Shown: positions 38,256-49,291, counted from the first letter of the stretch. The stretch is 64,000 nucleotides of DNA from Pseudomonadales bacterium (GCA_020062665.1 JAGUVW010000043.1:1-64000); one strand, 5' to 3'. Numbers and translations: made by a program. The notes: generated from the letters alone by a model not told the origin.

Positions 38256-39884
38256 GTGCAGAAGTTGATGTTCCGGCTAGCGCCGCTTTCCGTTGCTGCG
38301 ATGTTGCTGGCCGCCTGTGCCACCCAGCCGGCGGTTGAGCCCGAGACCGCCCCCGCCCCCGCCCCCAAAATCCAGAAAACCGTGCTGGGTCAGCGTTCGA
38401 TCGCCAGCGTGACACCCGAGGAAGAACCCAGCGCTCACCCCAACCTGCCGCTGCAGGACGACGAAGTGCTGGCCCCGTCGGTGTGGGAGCGTTTCCGCCA
38501 GCACGCGAAACTCGATCTTAGCCTGGACAATGCCGCCATCCGCGCTGAACGCAATTTCTACCAGAACAATCCCGATTACATCGAGCGTGTGCTCACCCGC
38601 GCCGAGCCCTACCTGCACTACGTACAGAGTGAAATCGAAAAGCGTGGCATGCCCAGCGAGTTGCTGCTGCTGCCAATTGTGGAAAGCGCCTATGATCCCT
38701 TTGCCTATTCCCACGGTCGCGCAGCCGGGTTGTGGCAATTCATTCCCGGCACTGCCCGCAATTTCGGCCTGAAGCAGACCTGGTGGTACGAAGGCCGTCG
38801 CGACGTGGTGGCGTCCACCGAGGCAGCGCTGCGTTACCTGGATATTCTGCAGAAGCAGTTCGACGGCGACTGGCTGTTGGCGCTGGCCGCCTACAATGCC
38901 GGCGAAGGCACGGTGGGACGCGCAGTGGCAGCCAACAAGCGCCAGGGCAAGCCTGCAGATTTCTGGTCGCTGAAATTGCGTAACGAAACCAGCGCCTATG
39001 TGCCCAAGCTGATCGCCATCAGCCAGATTTTCATGGAGCCGGAACGCTACAACATCACGCTGCGGGAAGTACCGTTCGAACCTTACTTTGCGGCCGTGGA
39101 CATCAAATCGCAGCTGGATCTGGCGCAGGCGGCGACCATGGCCGGCATTTCCATCGAAGAACTCTACAAGCTGAACCCGGCGTTCAATCGCTGGGCCACC
39201 GATCCCGCCGGGCCGCACCGCTTGCTGGTGCCGGTTGCCCAGGCGGAGCAGTTTCAGCTGGAACTGGACAACATTCCCGCCGGCCAGCGCGTGCAATGGG
39301 ATCGCTACACCATTCGTTCCGGTGACACGGTCAGCACCATCGCGCGCAAATTTCACATCACGCCGGAGCTGCTCAAAAGCGTGAACGGCATGACCAACAA
39401 CAATCTCCGTGCCGGCGCCACCCTGATGATTCCCCAGTCCAACCAGCCGCTGCAGCACTATGCATTGAGTGCCGATCAGCGCCTGCAGACCAAGCAGAAT
39501 CGCCCGGTGAGCGGCAGACAAAAAATCATGCACACCGTCGGCGCAGGCGAAACCCTGTGGAGCATCTCGCGTAAATACAAAGTGGACATGAAACAGCTGG
39601 CGGGCTGGAATGGCATGGCGCCGCGGGATTCACTGGCGCAAGGCAAACAACTGGTGGTGTGGACGAACGGCGCAGCGGTGGCAAAAACCATTTCACCCCT
39701 GGAAAGCAACCGGATGCGCAAGATCAAATACCGCGCTCGCTCCGGTGATTCCTACGCTGGCATCGCCAGCAAATTCAAAGTCAGCCTGAACGAACTCAAG
39801 CGCTGGAACAATGTTGATCTGAAGAAATATCTGCAGCCGGGCGACATGCTGACGCTTTACGTGGATGTGGCGAACGCGCCGTAG
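38256..39884 (+). CDS. mltD: membrane-bound lytic murein transglycosylase D with three LysM repeats
   Basis: 542 residues from GTG 38256. An outer-membrane lipoprotein: signal with lipobox LAAC (Cys21), then a Pro/Ala-rich linker. The lysozyme-like domain (about 110-290) has the catalytic Glu in PIVESAYDPFAYSHGRAAG and QFIPGTARNFGL. Three LysM modules follow (YTIRSGDTVSTIARKF, HTVGAGETLWSISRKY, YRARSGDSYAGIASKF); E. coli MltD (452 residues) has two. It cleaves peptidoglycan glycan chains to 1,6-anhydro ends. The GTG start was chosen for the AGCAGG site 9 bases upstream; ATG 38268 is the alternative. The gene sits behind gloB, as in E. coli. Confidence 0.93.
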   Translation: MQKLMFRLAPLSVAAMLLAACATQPAVEPETAPAPAPKIQKTVLGQRSIASVTPEEEPSAHPNLPLQDDEVLAPSVWERFRQHAKLDLSLDNAAIRAERNFYQNNPDYIERVLTRAEPYLHYVQSEIEKRGMPSELLLLPIVESAYDPFAYSHGRAAGLWQFIPGTARNFGLKQTWWYEGRRDVVASTEAALRYLDILQKQFDGDWLLALAAYNAGEGTVGRAVAANKRQGKPADFWSLKLRNETSAYVPKLIAISQIFMEPERYNITLREVPFEPYFAAVDIKSQLDLAQAATMAGISIEELYKLNPAFNRWATDPAGPHRLLVPVAQAEQFQLELDNIPAGQRVQWDRYTIRSGDTVSTIARKFHITPELLKSVNGMTNNNLRAGATLMIPQSNQPLQHYALSADQRLQTKQNRPVSGRQKIMHTVGAGETLWSISRKYKVDMKQLAGWNGMAPRDSLAQGKQLVVWTNGAAVAKTISPLESNRMRKIKYRARSGDSYAGIASKFKVSLNELKRWNNVDLKKYLQPGDMLTLYVDVANAP

Positions 39885-39892
39885 GCGTGTCG

Positions 39893-41536
39893 TTACATTT
39901 TGGTGGCCGACAGCGCCAGACCTGCCTGCTGCGCCAGCATGTTGAAGCCGGCATATTGCTGATCGTTCAGCGGCCGCTTCGAGATCGCGCAGTCCGCATA
40001 AAATGCACCGATGGGCTTGCGTGCGACGATGATGGGCGCCACAAAATACTCTTTGTAACCCAGCGATTTTTGCAGCTGTGCCGTATGCAGGTAGGCCCGC
40101 CCCGCCATCAGCTTTGATCCCATCCACAGCTGCTGCGACTGCAGCACCGAAATCGCAAAAGCATTTTCTTCGTCCAGACGAATCTGGAATGCATTCTTGA
40201 ATTCCAGATCCACTTCGCCCTTGAAGAACTTGGGCACCAGGCTCTTACGATCCCGCGATGTCAGCGACATCACCACCCGATCCAGGCCAATGGCGGTGTG
40301 CATGCCGTCCAGCACCAGATCCAGCATCTTGTTCACGTCCATGCGCTTTTCGGCGATCAGGCGGCTGATCTCCTGCATGATATTGAACTGCAATTCGGCA
40401 TTCACGACACCCTGCGTGACAGCCTCCTTGGGCTTGCCCTGCTTGCGCGCGTATTCGGTGGCGGAATCGGGATACTCGGCTTTGCCGCCACCCAGCGCCA
40501 GCTCGATCATGTCCTCGATGCCTTCGTCTTCTGCCACAGGTGATGCTGCAGGACGCGCCGAAGCCGGCACGGCGATGGACTCGGTTTTTTCCGGCGGTCG
40601 GGCTGTCTTCTTCACGCCAGTGATAAACGAGGCCCCGGTCGACTCCAGCTGATCTGCCGGCGCATCGGGATGGGGAATCAGGTGACGCACCTTGGCTGCG
40701 CCGTAGTGCACCGCCATTTCGTGAGCCAGAGCGGCGGTCTGTTTCACGTCCTCCTGGGCATCCTTGAATGACACGTTGCGATACTTTGCAATCTTGGTGA
40801 TCACCGCCTTGACAGGATCTGCACTCCAGCCCAGCGGTGCAACCTGACTCAACTCGTCACCCAGCAATACCGCCTGCACGGGAACCGACGGCACGTCCGG
40901 ACGGGCAAGCGCCTGCAACAGCACATCACCGAGCTCCCACTGCTTGGCCAGCGCGAGAGACACCTCATCAAAGCGGCAGCCCAACACCTGCAACGCGGCC
41001 TCGTTCGGCAACACCTGATCCTGCTCGATCAGATAATTCAGCTTGCGACTGACTTCATCATCCCGCGACAACATGGACATTTCAGCAAAATGCAGCAGCA
41101 GTGTAGAGATGAAAACCTCTTCCTGCTGATTGGCTTTCGACTGTGGCAACATGCCGCGCGCCTGCATGGCCGCGTGAAACGAATTGGCGATCTGTGCCAT
41201 CAGGTGGTGGGAAGGGTTGTGCTTGAGAATATTGTCGAGAATCTGCATCGACAGCGAAATATCGCGGATGGTGGTAAATCCCAGCATCACGATCGCGCGG
41301 GTGATGGTTTTGATGCTGCCACCCACGCCCTTGTACATCACGCAGTTCGATACCTGCAAAACCCGGGACGTCAGGCTGGGGTCCTTGAGAATCTGCTCGG
41401 TGAGCTGGGACACACGGGAATCGTCGTCGGTCGTCAGGCGATTCAGTTTCTGCACGGTCTCCGCCAGGGCTGGCATTTGCTCCCTGCTGAGAAATTGCAC
41501 CCAGTCCTCTAACGAATGCTTCTGTTCCACCAACAT
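39893..41536 (-). CDS. HDOD domain protein with C-terminal GAF-like domain
   Basis: 547 residues. The HDOD domain (about 15-220), a metal-free relative of HD phosphohydrolases used in signalling, has LTEQILKDPSLTSRVLQVSN and ITRAIVMLGFTTIRDISLS. A Pro/Ala/Glu-rich linker (about 290-350) follows, then a GAF-like sensory domain (about 365-547) with NIMQEISRLIAEKRMDVNKM and PIIVARKPIGAFYADC. No enzymatic output or DNA-binding domain is visible. Such proteins are found in motility, biofilm and virulence circuits, but the target here is unknown. Its stop lies 8 bases beyond the convergent mltD stop. Confidence 0.83.
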   Translation of the reverse strand: MLVEQKHSLEDWVQFLSREQMPALAETVQKLNRLTTDDDSRVSQLTEQILKDPSLTSRVLQVSNCVMYKGVGGSIKTITRAIVMLGFTTIRDISLSMQILDNILKHNPSHHLMAQIANSFHAAMQARGMLPQSKANQQEEVFISTLLLHFAEMSMLSRDDEVSRKLNYLIEQDQVLPNEAALQVLGCRFDEVSLALAKQWELGDVLLQALARPDVPSVPVQAVLLGDELSQVAPLGWSADPVKAVITKIAKYRNVSFKDAQEDVKQTAALAHEMAVHYGAAKVRHLIPHPDAPADQLESTGASFITGVKKTARPPEKTESIAVPASARPAASPVAEDEGIEDMIELALGGGKAEYPDSATEYARKQGKPKEAVTQGVVNAELQFNIMQEISRLIAEKRMDVNKMLDLVLDGMHTAIGLDRVVMSLTSRDRKSLVPKFFKGEVDLEFKNAFQIRLDEENAFAISVLQSQQLWMGSKLMAGRAYLHTAQLQKSLGYKEYFVAPIIVARKPIGAFYADCAISKRPLNDQQYAGFNMLAQQAGLALSATKM

Positions 41537-41605
41537 CCTGCTCGCTCAAATGAACCCCTCATTCTTATTGATATTAGCCAACTTTATGGGATGTGGTTGT
41601 TTTGT

Positions 41606-41634
41606 TTGAAGTTATTGTGAAGACCGGTTATAAA
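41606..41634 (+). promoter_or_regulatory. probable promoter of the yej operon
   Basis: TTGAAG (41606-41611), exactly 17 bases, TATAAA (41629-41634), about 87 bases before the first binding-protein gene. Confidence 0.62.
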
Positions 41635-41720
41635 GCGCGTTGGCCTGCTTCCATTTCGGCAGCAGCAGGCAGAACGCCATTCCGGACACAGCACGCACTG
41701 CAGTTGACCCCGTAGCACTT

Positions 41721-43589
41721 ATGCCAACCAAATCAGGCGCTTATAGAAAACACTCCTGGCTTCTTCAGGGGCTGGCAGGGTTGCTGATCCTGATCGCGGC
41801 AGTCGGCGCCAATCCCATGTCTGCACAAACGGTCATCACCCGCACCAGCGCCCTGAGTCTCTACGATTCCCCCAAGTACCGGCCCGGCTTTCGCCACTTC
41901 GATTATGTGAACCCTGATGCACCGAAAGGCGGCAAGATCACCCTGCCCGCCCTAGGCAGTTTCGATACCCTGAATCCCTATCTGCTGAAAGGCGTCAGCG
42001 CGATGGAAAGCATCGCGGTTTACGGCATCAGCGAGATGAACGAGCCGCTGATGATCGGCACCAGCTGGTATCAGAAATCCGGCGACGAACCACAGTCCGC
42101 CTATTGCCTGATCTGCAGCGAACTGGAATTTCCCGACGATTTCACCTGGGTGATCTTCCATATCAATCCCCAGGCCCGTTTTCACAATGGCGAGCAGATC
42201 ACCGCTCATGACGTGGCCCGCAGCTTTGAACTGCTGCAAAGCGACGCCGCCAATCCCCTCTACAAGAATCTCTACGGCAACGTGCGTGCCGCCGAAGTGC
42301 TGGACAACCGGCGCGTGAAATTCCATTTCCGCCAGCCCGACAACCGCTCGCTGATCCTGCGTCTGGGCGAGCTGCCGGTGATGTCGAAAAAACACTGGGA
42401 CAATCACGACTTCGGCAATTCCTCCGGCACGCGCCAACCGCTGAGCGGCCCATACCGCATCAAGGATTTCAAGCTGGGCAGTTATCTGGTGCTGGAGCGC
42501 GTCACAGATTTCTGGGCAAAAGATCATCCGCTCTATCGCGGCCAGCACAATTTCAATGAAGTGAAGTTTGAATTTTTCCGCGACCGCACCGTGGCGTTCG
42601 AGGCGTTCAAGTCCGGGCGCCTGGATTTCTGGATTGAATATGTGGCGAAGAACTGGGCCTACGCCTACGATTTTCCGGCGGTTAACAGCGGACTTGTCGT
42701 CAAGCGTGCCATTCCCCACCAGATTCCCTCGGGCACACAGGCCTTCTTCATCAACAACCGGCGCGACAAGTTCAAGGATGTCCGCACCCGCAAGGCCATT
42801 TCAATCCTGTTCGATTTTGCCTGGATCAATCGCAATATTTTCGCTGGCGCCTACCGCCGCTCACAGACTCACTACCCCAACTCCGTGATGGGTGCCCAGG
42901 GATTGCCGGGCGAAGCGGAACTGAAACTGCTGGAGCCCTGGCGCTCGCGTCTGCCAGCCGAACTGTTCGAAACGCCGTTCAGTTTTCCGGAATACGACGG
43001 CAGCGGCAACGTGCGACCGGGCCTGAAACAGGCCTTCGCGCTGCTGAAGCAAGCCGGCTGGGAATTCCGGCAGAAAAAACTGGTCAATAGCAGCAGCGGG
43101 CAGCCGTTTTCGCTGGAATTGATGATCGATTCTCCGTCCTTCCAGCGAGTGCTGCTGCCTTATGTGAAGAACCTGCAGAAGGTTGGCATCGATGCCAGTA
43201 TCCGGATCGTCGATTCCACCCAGCTGAAAGCGCGGCTGGATGTGTTCGACTTCGATATGGCGGTCTATGTGTTGCCGCAAACGGCCACGCCCGGCCAGGA
43301 GCAGCGCCTGTATTTCCACTCGTCGCAGGCGAAGGTGAAAGGATCGCGCAATCTGTCGGGCATCGAAGATCCGGTGGTGGATGCCATGCTGGACAAGATC
43401 GGCCAGGCCGGTTCGCTGCATGAACTGATTACTGCCAGCCGGGCGCTGGATCGTGTATTGTTATGGAACTACTACACGATTCCGCAGTGGTATCTGGACT
43501 ATCACCGGATCGCCTACTGGAATCATTTCGGGCAACCCGAACAACCAGCGCGCCTGAACCTGGCGTTTCAAACCTGGTGGAAACAATAA
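41721..43589 (+). CDS. peptide ABC transporter substrate-binding protein (YejA-like), first copy
   Basis: 622 residues, family 5 extracellular solute-binding protein. The N-terminal segment (about 1-36, hydrophobic core LLQGLAGLLILIAAVGA) is a Sec signal with a likely cut at MSAQ. Family features: FDYVNPDAPKGGKI, FDTLNPYLLKG, FHINPQARFHNGEQITAHDV and the C-terminal YYTIPQWYLDYHRIAYWN. ATG 41721 was preferred to 41640 because it starts the signal directly. The next gene encodes a close paralogue, and permease and ATPase genes follow, so this is one of two binding proteins for the importer; in E. coli YejABEF takes up peptides such as microcin C. Confidence 0.9.
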   Translation: MPTKSGAYRKHSWLLQGLAGLLILIAAVGANPMSAQTVITRTSALSLYDSPKYRPGFRHFDYVNPDAPKGGKITLPALGSFDTLNPYLLKGVSAMESIAVYGISEMNEPLMIGTSWYQKSGDEPQSAYCLICSELEFPDDFTWVIFHINPQARFHNGEQITAHDVARSFELLQSDAANPLYKNLYGNVRAAEVLDNRRVKFHFRQPDNRSLILRLGELPVMSKKHWDNHDFGNSSGTRQPLSGPYRIKDFKLGSYLVLERVTDFWAKDHPLYRGQHNFNEVKFEFFRDRTVAFEAFKSGRLDFWIEYVAKNWAYAYDFPAVNSGLVVKRAIPHQIPSGTQAFFINNRRDKFKDVRTRKAISILFDFAWINRNIFAGAYRRSQTHYPNSVMGAQGLPGEAELKLLEPWRSRLPAELFETPFSFPEYDGSGNVRPGLKQAFALLKQAGWEFRQKKLVNSSSGQPFSLELMIDSPSFQRVLLPYVKNLQKVGIDASIRIVDSTQLKARLDVFDFDMAVYVLPQTATPGQEQRLYFHSSQAKVKGSRNLSGIEDPVVDAMLDKIGQAGSLHELITASRALDRVLLWNYYTIPQWYLDYHRIAYWNHFGQPEQPARLNLAFQTWWKQ

Positions 43590-43604
43590 GAAATGAGGAA
43601 CCCT

Positions 43605-45458
43605 ATGGTGTTGCGGCCCCATCTGAACCGGCTCGTTATTCTGTTGCTCTCGGCGATCGTCGCCAGTTACAGCACAGTGTCCCAGGCAGAAGAAAATCCG
43701 GTCACCGTTGCCCACGGCATTGCCATGCATGGTGATCTGAAATACCCGGCCAACTTCACTCACTTTGAATACGCCAGCCCGGACGCGCCCAAGGGCGGCA
43801 ACATCGTGCTGTCGGGTTATGGCACCTTCGATTCGTTCAATCCGTTTGTACCCAAGGGCGATGCTGACAGCAACATCATGCTGATCTATGACACGCTGCT
43901 CGCCAACTCCGCCGACGAACCCTTTTCGGAATACGGCCTGGTCGCCGAAAAGCTCGAGTATCCGGAAGATCGCAGCTGGGTTATCTTCCACCTCCGCCCC
44001 AGTGCTCGCTTCCATGATGGCACGCCAATTTCTGCTGATGATGTCGTCTTCAGTTTCAACACCTTCATGGAGAAAGGCCAGCCCTATTATCGCGCCTACT
44101 ATGCAGATGTCGCAAAGGTCGAAGCGCTGGACGCGCGCCGGGTGAAATTTACATCGCGTACCAGCAAAAATCGCGAGCTGGTGTTGATTCTCGGACAACT
44201 GCAGGTGCTGCCCAAGCACTTCTGGCAGGACAAGGAATTCGCCGCCAATCTGATTCAGCCCTTAGGCAGCGGTCCCTATCGCCTCAAGTCCTTCGATCAG
44301 GGCAAAACGGTGGTGTACGAACGGGTCAAGGACTATTGGGCGGCGGACCTGCCTGTGCGCAAGGGTCACTTCAACTTCGATCAGGTGGCGGTGGAATACT
44401 ATCGCGATGACACCGTGCTGCTGGAAGCGTTCAAGAATGGCCGCTACGATTTTCGCCTGGAGAATCAGGCCAAGCGCTGGGCAACCGAATACTCGGGTGA
44501 AGCATTCGATCGCCAGCGCGTCATCCGCGAAGAGCTGACGCACCAGAATCCCACCGGGATGCAGGCGTTCATCATGAATATTCGCCGCGAACCGTTCCAG
44601 GATGCCCGCGTGCGCGAGGCACTTGATCTGGCGTTCGACTTCGAGTGGACCAACAAGCATCTGTTCTTCGGCGCCTACAAGCGCACCAACAGCTTTTTCT
44701 CCAACTCCGATCTGGCGGCCACGGGCATTCCGCAAGGCAAGGAACTTGCGCTGCTGGAACCTTACCGGGATGAACTGCCTGCCGAACTGTTTACCCAGCC
44801 TTATCAATCTCCCGTCACCGATGGCAGCGGCCGCAACCGCGACAACATCCGCAAGGCAATCGAATTGCTGAAAGCAGCCGGCTGGGACTACAAGGGCACC
44901 TCGCTCGTCAACAGTACCACCGGCAAACCGTTCAAGTTCGAGATCCTCCTTTACAGCAAGGATTTCGAACGCATCGCCCTACCCTTCATCAAGAATCTGA
45001 ACCGCCTCGGCATCGACGCCACCGTGCGCAACGTAGACACCACCAACTACATTCGCATACTGCGCGAGTTCGATTACGACATGATCGTCGGCGGCTTTGG
45101 CCAGAGCAATTCACCCGGCAACGAGCAGCGGGATTACTGGTTTTCAAAATATGCCGATCAGACCGCCAGCAAGAACTACATTGGCATCAAGGATCCCATC
45201 GTGGATGCACTGGTGGAAAAAATCATCGCCGCACACAGTCGTGACGACCTGATCGCCGCCTGCCGGGCGCTGGATCGTGTGCTGCTGTGGAATCACTACG
45301 TGATTCCACAATGGCATATCAACACCCACCGCATCGCCTACTGGAACAAATTCTCGCGTCCCGCCATCGCACCGCTCTATGGCGCCGACCCTGGCTTCTG
45401 GACCTGGTGGTACGACGACGCCAAGGCCGCCCAACTGACTGCGCCCGCGAAGCCCTGA
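43605..45458 (+). CDS. yejA: peptide ABC transporter substrate-binding protein (YejA), second copy
   Basis: 617 residues with a Sec signal of about 30 residues ([20 protein letters not shown]). It shares the paralogue's plan: [38 protein letters not shown]-like [16 protein letters not shown] and [21 protein letters not shown] 43605 was preferred to ATG 43593 because GAGGAA lies 5 bases before it. It starts 15 bases after the first copy, and yejB follows after 1 base. Two tandem copies with one permease set may widen the range of peptides taken up (inference). Confidence 0.92.
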   Translation: MVLRPHLNRLVILLLSAIVASYSTVSQAEENPVTVAHGIAMHGDLKYPANFTHFEYASPDAPKGGNIVLSGYGTFDSFNPFVPKGDADSNIMLIYDTLLANSADEPFSEYGLVAEKLEYPEDRSWVIFHLRPSARFHDGTPISADDVVFSFNTFMEKGQPYYRAYYADVAKVEALDARRVKFTSRTSKNRELVLILGQLQVLPKHFWQDKEFAANLIQPLGSGPYRLKSFDQGKTVVYERVKDYWAADLPVRKGHFNFDQVAVEYYRDDTVLLEAFKNGRYDFRLENQAKRWATEYSGEAFDRQRVIREELTHQNPTGMQAFIMNIRREPFQDARVREALDLAFDFEWTNKHLFFGAYKRTNSFFSNSDLAATGIPQGKELALLEPYRDELPAELFTQPYQSPVTDGSGRNRDNIRKAIELLKAAGWDYKGTSLVNSTTGKPFKFEILLYSKDFERIALPFIKNLNRLGIDATVRNVDTTNYIRILREFDYDMIVGGFGQSNSPGNEQRDYWFSKYADQTASKNYIGIKDPIVDALVEKIIAAHSRDDLIAACRALDRVLLWNHYVIPQWHINTHRIAYWNKFSRPAIAPLYGADPGFWTWWYDDAKAAQLTAPAKP

Positions 45459-45459
45459 C

Positions 45460-46536
45460 ATGCTGTCTTACATCATCCGCCGCCTGCTGCTGATCGTCCC
45501 GACTCTGCTGGGCATTCTCACGCTGAATTTCTTTATCATCCAGGCGGCGCCCGGCGGCCCGGTGGAACAGATGATCGCCAAGCTGGAAGGCATTGAAAGC
45601 GGAAGTGCCACCCGTGTCGGCGGCGGCACCCAGTCAGAAATCCGGCAGAACAATTCCAACTATCGCGGCAGCCAGGGGCTCGATCCCGATCTGGTGGCGA
45701 AAATCGAAAAGATGTACGGCTTCGACAAACCCATCTGGGAACGCTTCCTGATCATGCTGAAAAACTACGCCACCCTCGACTTCGGCAGCAGCTTTTTCCG
45801 CGACAAGAAAGTCACCGAACTCATCATCGAAAAGCTGCCGGTATCCATATCGCTGGGATTGTGGTCCACATTGCTGATCTACCTGATCTCGATACCCATG
45901 GGCATCAAAAAGGCGGTGCGCAACGGCAGTACATTCGACATCTGGACCAGCTCAGTGGTGATCGTGGGCAACGCCATACCCTCCTTCCTGCTGGCCATCC
46001 TGCTGATCGTGCTGTTCGCCGGTGGCAGCTATCTGCAACTGTTTCCCCTGCGTGGGCTCACCTCATCCAATTTTGACGAACTCAGTCTGGCCGGAAAAAT
46101 ACTCGACTACTTCTGGCACCTGGCATTGCCGATCACCGCGCTGGTCATCGGGGGATTTGCCACGCTCACCATGCTGACCAAAAATTCCTTTCTGGATGAA
46201 ATCAGCAAGCAATACGTCACCACCGCCCGGGCCAAGGGCCTTACCGAAACCAAAGTGCTTTACGGCCACGTGTTTCGCAACGCCATGCTGATCATCATCG
46301 CCGGCATACCGGCCGCCATCGTGGGCATCTTTTTCACGGGCGCCTTTCTCACCGAGATCATATTTTCGCTCGACGGCATCGGCCTGCTGGGCTTTGAATC
46401 CATTCTGTCCCGCGACTATCCCGTGATTTTCGGCACACTGTTTATCTTCACGCTGATTTCGCTTCTCGTGAGCCTGATCAGCGACATCACCTACACCCTG
46501 GTCGATCCGCGCATCGACTTTGAATCACGAGGCTGA
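45460..46536 (+). CDS. yejB: peptide ABC transporter permease
   Basis: 358 residues, inner membrane, six predicted helices starting with [21 protein letters not shown] long periplasmic loop after helix 1 holds [20 protein letters not shown]. The EAA coupling loop, which contacts the ATPase, is [20 protein letters not shown] near residue 256-275. It starts 1 base after yejA and ends 3 bases before yejE. Confidence 0.94.
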   Translation: MLSYIIRRLLLIVPTLLGILTLNFFIIQAAPGGPVEQMIAKLEGIESGSATRVGGGTQSEIRQNNSNYRGSQGLDPDLVAKIEKMYGFDKPIWERFLIMLKNYATLDFGSSFFRDKKVTELIIEKLPVSISLGLWSTLLIYLISIPMGIKKAVRNGSTFDIWTSSVVIVGNAIPSFLLAILLIVLFAGGSYLQLFPLRGLTSSNFDELSLAGKILDYFWHLALPITALVIGGFATLTMLTKNSFLDEISKQYVTTARAKGLTETKVLYGHVFRNAMLIIIAGIPAAIVGIFFTGAFLTEIIFSLDGIGLLGFESILSRDYPVIFGTLFIFTLISLLVSLISDITYTLVDPRIDFESRG

Positions 46537-46539
46537 TCC

Positions 46540-47574
46540 ATGCTGTTCGGTCTGATAAAGGACACACCGATCAACCAGCGCAGAATTCAACGCTTCCGCG
46601 CCAACAAGCGGGGCTGGTATTCGCTGTGGATCTTTCTGTCGCTGTTCGTGCTCAGCCTGGGTGCCGAGCTGCTGGCCAACGACAAACCGTTGCTGGTGTC
46701 CTACAAGAACCAGTTCTACTACCCGGTGCTGTTCAGTTATTCGGAAGAAACCTTCGGCGGTGAACTGCCAACCGAAGCCGATTACCGCGATGACTATGTG
46801 CTGGAGCTGATCGAACAGGATGGCTGGCTGATTTATCCACCCATCCGTTTCAGTTACAACACCATCAACTATGATTTGCCGATGCCGGCCCCCTCTGCTC
46901 CCGACAGTGTCAACCTGCTGGGCACTGATGATCAGGGGCGCGACGTGCTGGCCCGCGTCATTTATGGCTTTCGTATTTCGGTGCTGTTCGGTCTCACCCT
47001 GACCATCATCAGTTCCGTCGTCGGTGTCATCGCGGGTGCGGTGCAAGGCTACTATGGCGGCTGGGTGGATCTGGCTGGCCAACGCTTCATCGAAGTGTGG
47101 AGCTCCCTGCCTATCCTGTTTCTGCTGATCATTCTGTCGAGCATCATCAAACCCAATTTCTGGTGGCTGTTGGGCATCATGTTGCTGTTCAGCTGGATGG
47201 CGCTTGTACCGGTGGTGCGGGCAGAATTTCTGCGTGGCCGCAATCTGGAATATGTGAAAGCCGCCAAGGCGATGGGGCTGCACGACACCGGCATCATGTT
47301 CAAGCACATATTACCGAACGCCATGGTGGCCACCATCACCTATATGCCGTTCATCCTGACGGGCGCCATCACCACGCTGACGTCGCTGGATTTTCTCAGT
47401 TTTGGTCTGCCGCCCGGAGAACCTTCGCTGGGCGAGCTCGTTTCCCAGGGCAAATCCAACCTGCAGGCACCCTGGCTGGCCATCACGGCATTCACGGTAT
47501 TGGCTGTCATGCTGACGCTGCTGGTGTTCATCGGCGAAGCCTTCCGCGACGCCTTTGACCCGCGCAATCAATAG
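46540..47574 (+). CDS. yejE: peptide ABC transporter permease
   Basis: 344 residues. An N-terminal helix (LWIFLSLFVLSLGAELLAND), a periplasmic segment with DSVNLLGTDDQGRDVLARVI, then the five-helix permease core. The EAA loop is VKAAKAMGLHDTGIMFKHIL, near residue 240-259. It pairs with YejB as the second half of the channel. yejF begins 8 bases later. Confidence 0.94.
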   Translation: MLFGLIKDTPINQRRIQRFRANKRGWYSLWIFLSLFVLSLGAELLANDKPLLVSYKNQFYYPVLFSYSEETFGGELPTEADYRDDYVLELIEQDGWLIYPPIRFSYNTINYDLPMPAPSAPDSVNLLGTDDQGRDVLARVIYGFRISVLFGLTLTIISSVVGVIAGAVQGYYGGWVDLAGQRFIEVWSSLPILFLLIILSSIIKPNFWWLLGIMLLFSWMALVPVVRAEFLRGRNLEYVKAAKAMGLHDTGIMFKHILPNAMVATITYMPFILTGAITTLTSLDFLSFGLPPGEPSLGELVSQGKSNLQAPWLAITAFTVLAVMLTLLVFIGEAFRDAFDPRNQ

Positions 47575-47582
47575 GAGCAACC

Positions 47583-49178
47583 ATGCAGAATCCGGTTCTC
47601 GACATCCAGCAGCTATCGATTGCATTCCAGCAGGGAAGTCAGCGCACGCTGGCGCTGAAAGACGTCAACCTCACGCTTTATCCTGGCGAAACCTTTGCTC
47701 TCGTGGGCGAAAGCGGCTCGGGTAAATCCGTCACCGCTCAGGCCATTCTGCGGCTGCTGCCTCGCACCATCACCGATTACCAGAGCGGTCGCATCCTGTT
47801 CGATGGCAAGGATCTGCTGAAGTGCACCGAAGCCGAACTGCGGACCATTCGCGGCAACAAGATCGGCATGATTTTTCAGGAACCGCTGACCGCCCTGAAC
47901 CCCCTTCACACGGTAGAGCAGCAGATTGGCGAAGTACTGGCGCTGCACAAAGGGCTGAGCGGCAAAGAGGCCCGCCGTCGCATCATCGAACTGCTGCATC
48001 TGGTGGGAATCCCCTCACCCGAAACACGACTCAACAGTTATCCGCATCAACTGTCCGGCGGACAACGCCAGCGTGTCATGATCGCCATGGCGCTCGCCAA
48101 TGATCCTGCCATTCTGATCGCCGACGAACCGACTACGGCGCTTGATGTCACCATCCAGAGACAGGTCATGGAACTGCTGAAGGAACTGCAGCAAAAACTG
48201 GGCATGACCATTCTGATCATCACTCACGACCTCAGCGTAGTGCGTCGCTTTGCCCATCGCGTCGGCGTAATGACACAAGGCAGGATCGTCGAAACCAATG
48301 CCACCGAACTGCTGTTCAAACAGCCTGCCCACCCCTACACCCAGATGTTGCTGGAGGCAGAACCCAAGGGTGATCCAAACCCGTTCGACCCAACATCGCC
48401 AACCGTCATGGAAGCAAAATCGTTGCGGGTATGGTTTCCCATCAAGCGCGGCATCTTCAAACGCACAGTGGGACACATCAAGGCCGTGGACGACATCAGC
48501 TTCCGCATCACGCGGGGTTCCACGCTCGGAGTGGTTGGCGAAAGCGGATCAGGTAAAACCACCCTGGTGCAGGCTTTGTTGAAGCTGGTAAACGCCGAAG
48601 GAGAAATCATATTCCAGGACACCAATCTGGTGCCGCTCAAGAACCATGACGTCCGCCCTCTGCGACGCAAGATGCAGATCGTGTTCCAGGATCCATTCTC
48701 GAGCCTCAGTCCGCGCATGAGTGTTGAAGAAATCATTCGCGAAGGTCTGGACATCCATCAAATGGGTGATCGTTCCGCGCGGGAACAAATGGTGATCCAG
48801 GCGATGAAGGAAGTCGGACTGGATCCCGATACCCGCCACCGTTTCCCTCATGAGTTTTCCGGCGGACAGCGTCAACGGATCGCGATCGCCCGCGCGCTGA
48901 TCATGGAGCCTGAACTGATCGTGCTGGACGAGCCAACCTCCGCGCTGGATCGCAGCATTCAGGCGCAGGTGATCGAACTGTTGCGGCACTTACAGCGCAA
49001 GCATGGCTTCTCGTATATCTTCATCAGCCACGATCTGAAAGTGGTAAAAGCGCTTGCGCACCACGTAATGGTTTTGAAGGACGGCCGAACCGTTGAACAG
49101 GGCGATGCCGCCACGATCTTCAGTGCACCCCAGGCCGAATACACGCGGGAATTGCTTAATTCCGCTTTCAACTTCTAG
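47583..49178 (+). CDS. yejF: peptide ABC transporter, fused dual ATPase
   Basis: 531 residues, two complete ABC ATPase domains. First: Walker [11 protein letters not shown] (about 45), signature [15 protein letters not shown], Walker B ILIADEPT. Second: [12 protein letters not shown], signature [15 protein letters not shown], Walker [13 protein letters not shown]. Each has the oligopeptide/nickel-family C-terminal segment, such as [15 protein letters not shown] after the first. Both sites look catalytically intact. GGAGCAACC precedes the ATG. Last gene of the five-gene operon, with a terminator 70 bases downstream. Confidence 0.95.
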   Translation: MQNPVLDIQQLSIAFQQGSQRTLALKDVNLTLYPGETFALVGESGSGKSVTAQAILRLLPRTITDYQSGRILFDGKDLLKCTEAELRTIRGNKIGMIFQEPLTALNPLHTVEQQIGEVLALHKGLSGKEARRRIIELLHLVGIPSPETRLNSYPHQLSGGQRQRVMIAMALANDPAILIADEPTTALDVTIQRQVMELLKELQQKLGMTILIITHDLSVVRRFAHRVGVMTQGRIVETNATELLFKQPAHPYTQMLLEAEPKGDPNPFDPTSPTVMEAKSLRVWFPIKRGIFKRTVGHIKAVDDISFRITRGSTLGVVGESGSGKTTLVQALLKLVNAEGEIIFQDTNLVPLKNHDVRPLRRKMQIVFQDPFSSLSPRMSVEEIIREGLDIHQMGDRSAREQMVIQAMKEVGLDPDTRHRFPHEFSGGQRQRIAIARALIMEPELIVLDEPTSALDRSIQAQVIELLRHLQRKHGFSYIFISHDLKVVKALAHHVMVLKDGRTVEQGDAATIFSAPQAEYTRELLNSAFNF

Positions 49179-49245
49179 ATCCACGGGCACGCTCGCCAAC
49201 CACTCGAAATCCTGCACGCAAGCGATGCTGACAAACTGCCAGAAA

Positions 49246-49275
49246 CAAAAAAGGCTCCCTTGGGAGCCCTTTTTG
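49246..49275. terminator. bidirectional terminator between yejF and ppiD
   Basis: A GGCTCC/GGAGCC stem with flanking C-G pairs and a short CTTG loop, A run before and T run after; functional for both convergent genes. Confidence 0.88.
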
Positions 49276-49291
49276 TTTCACCGCTTAACTG

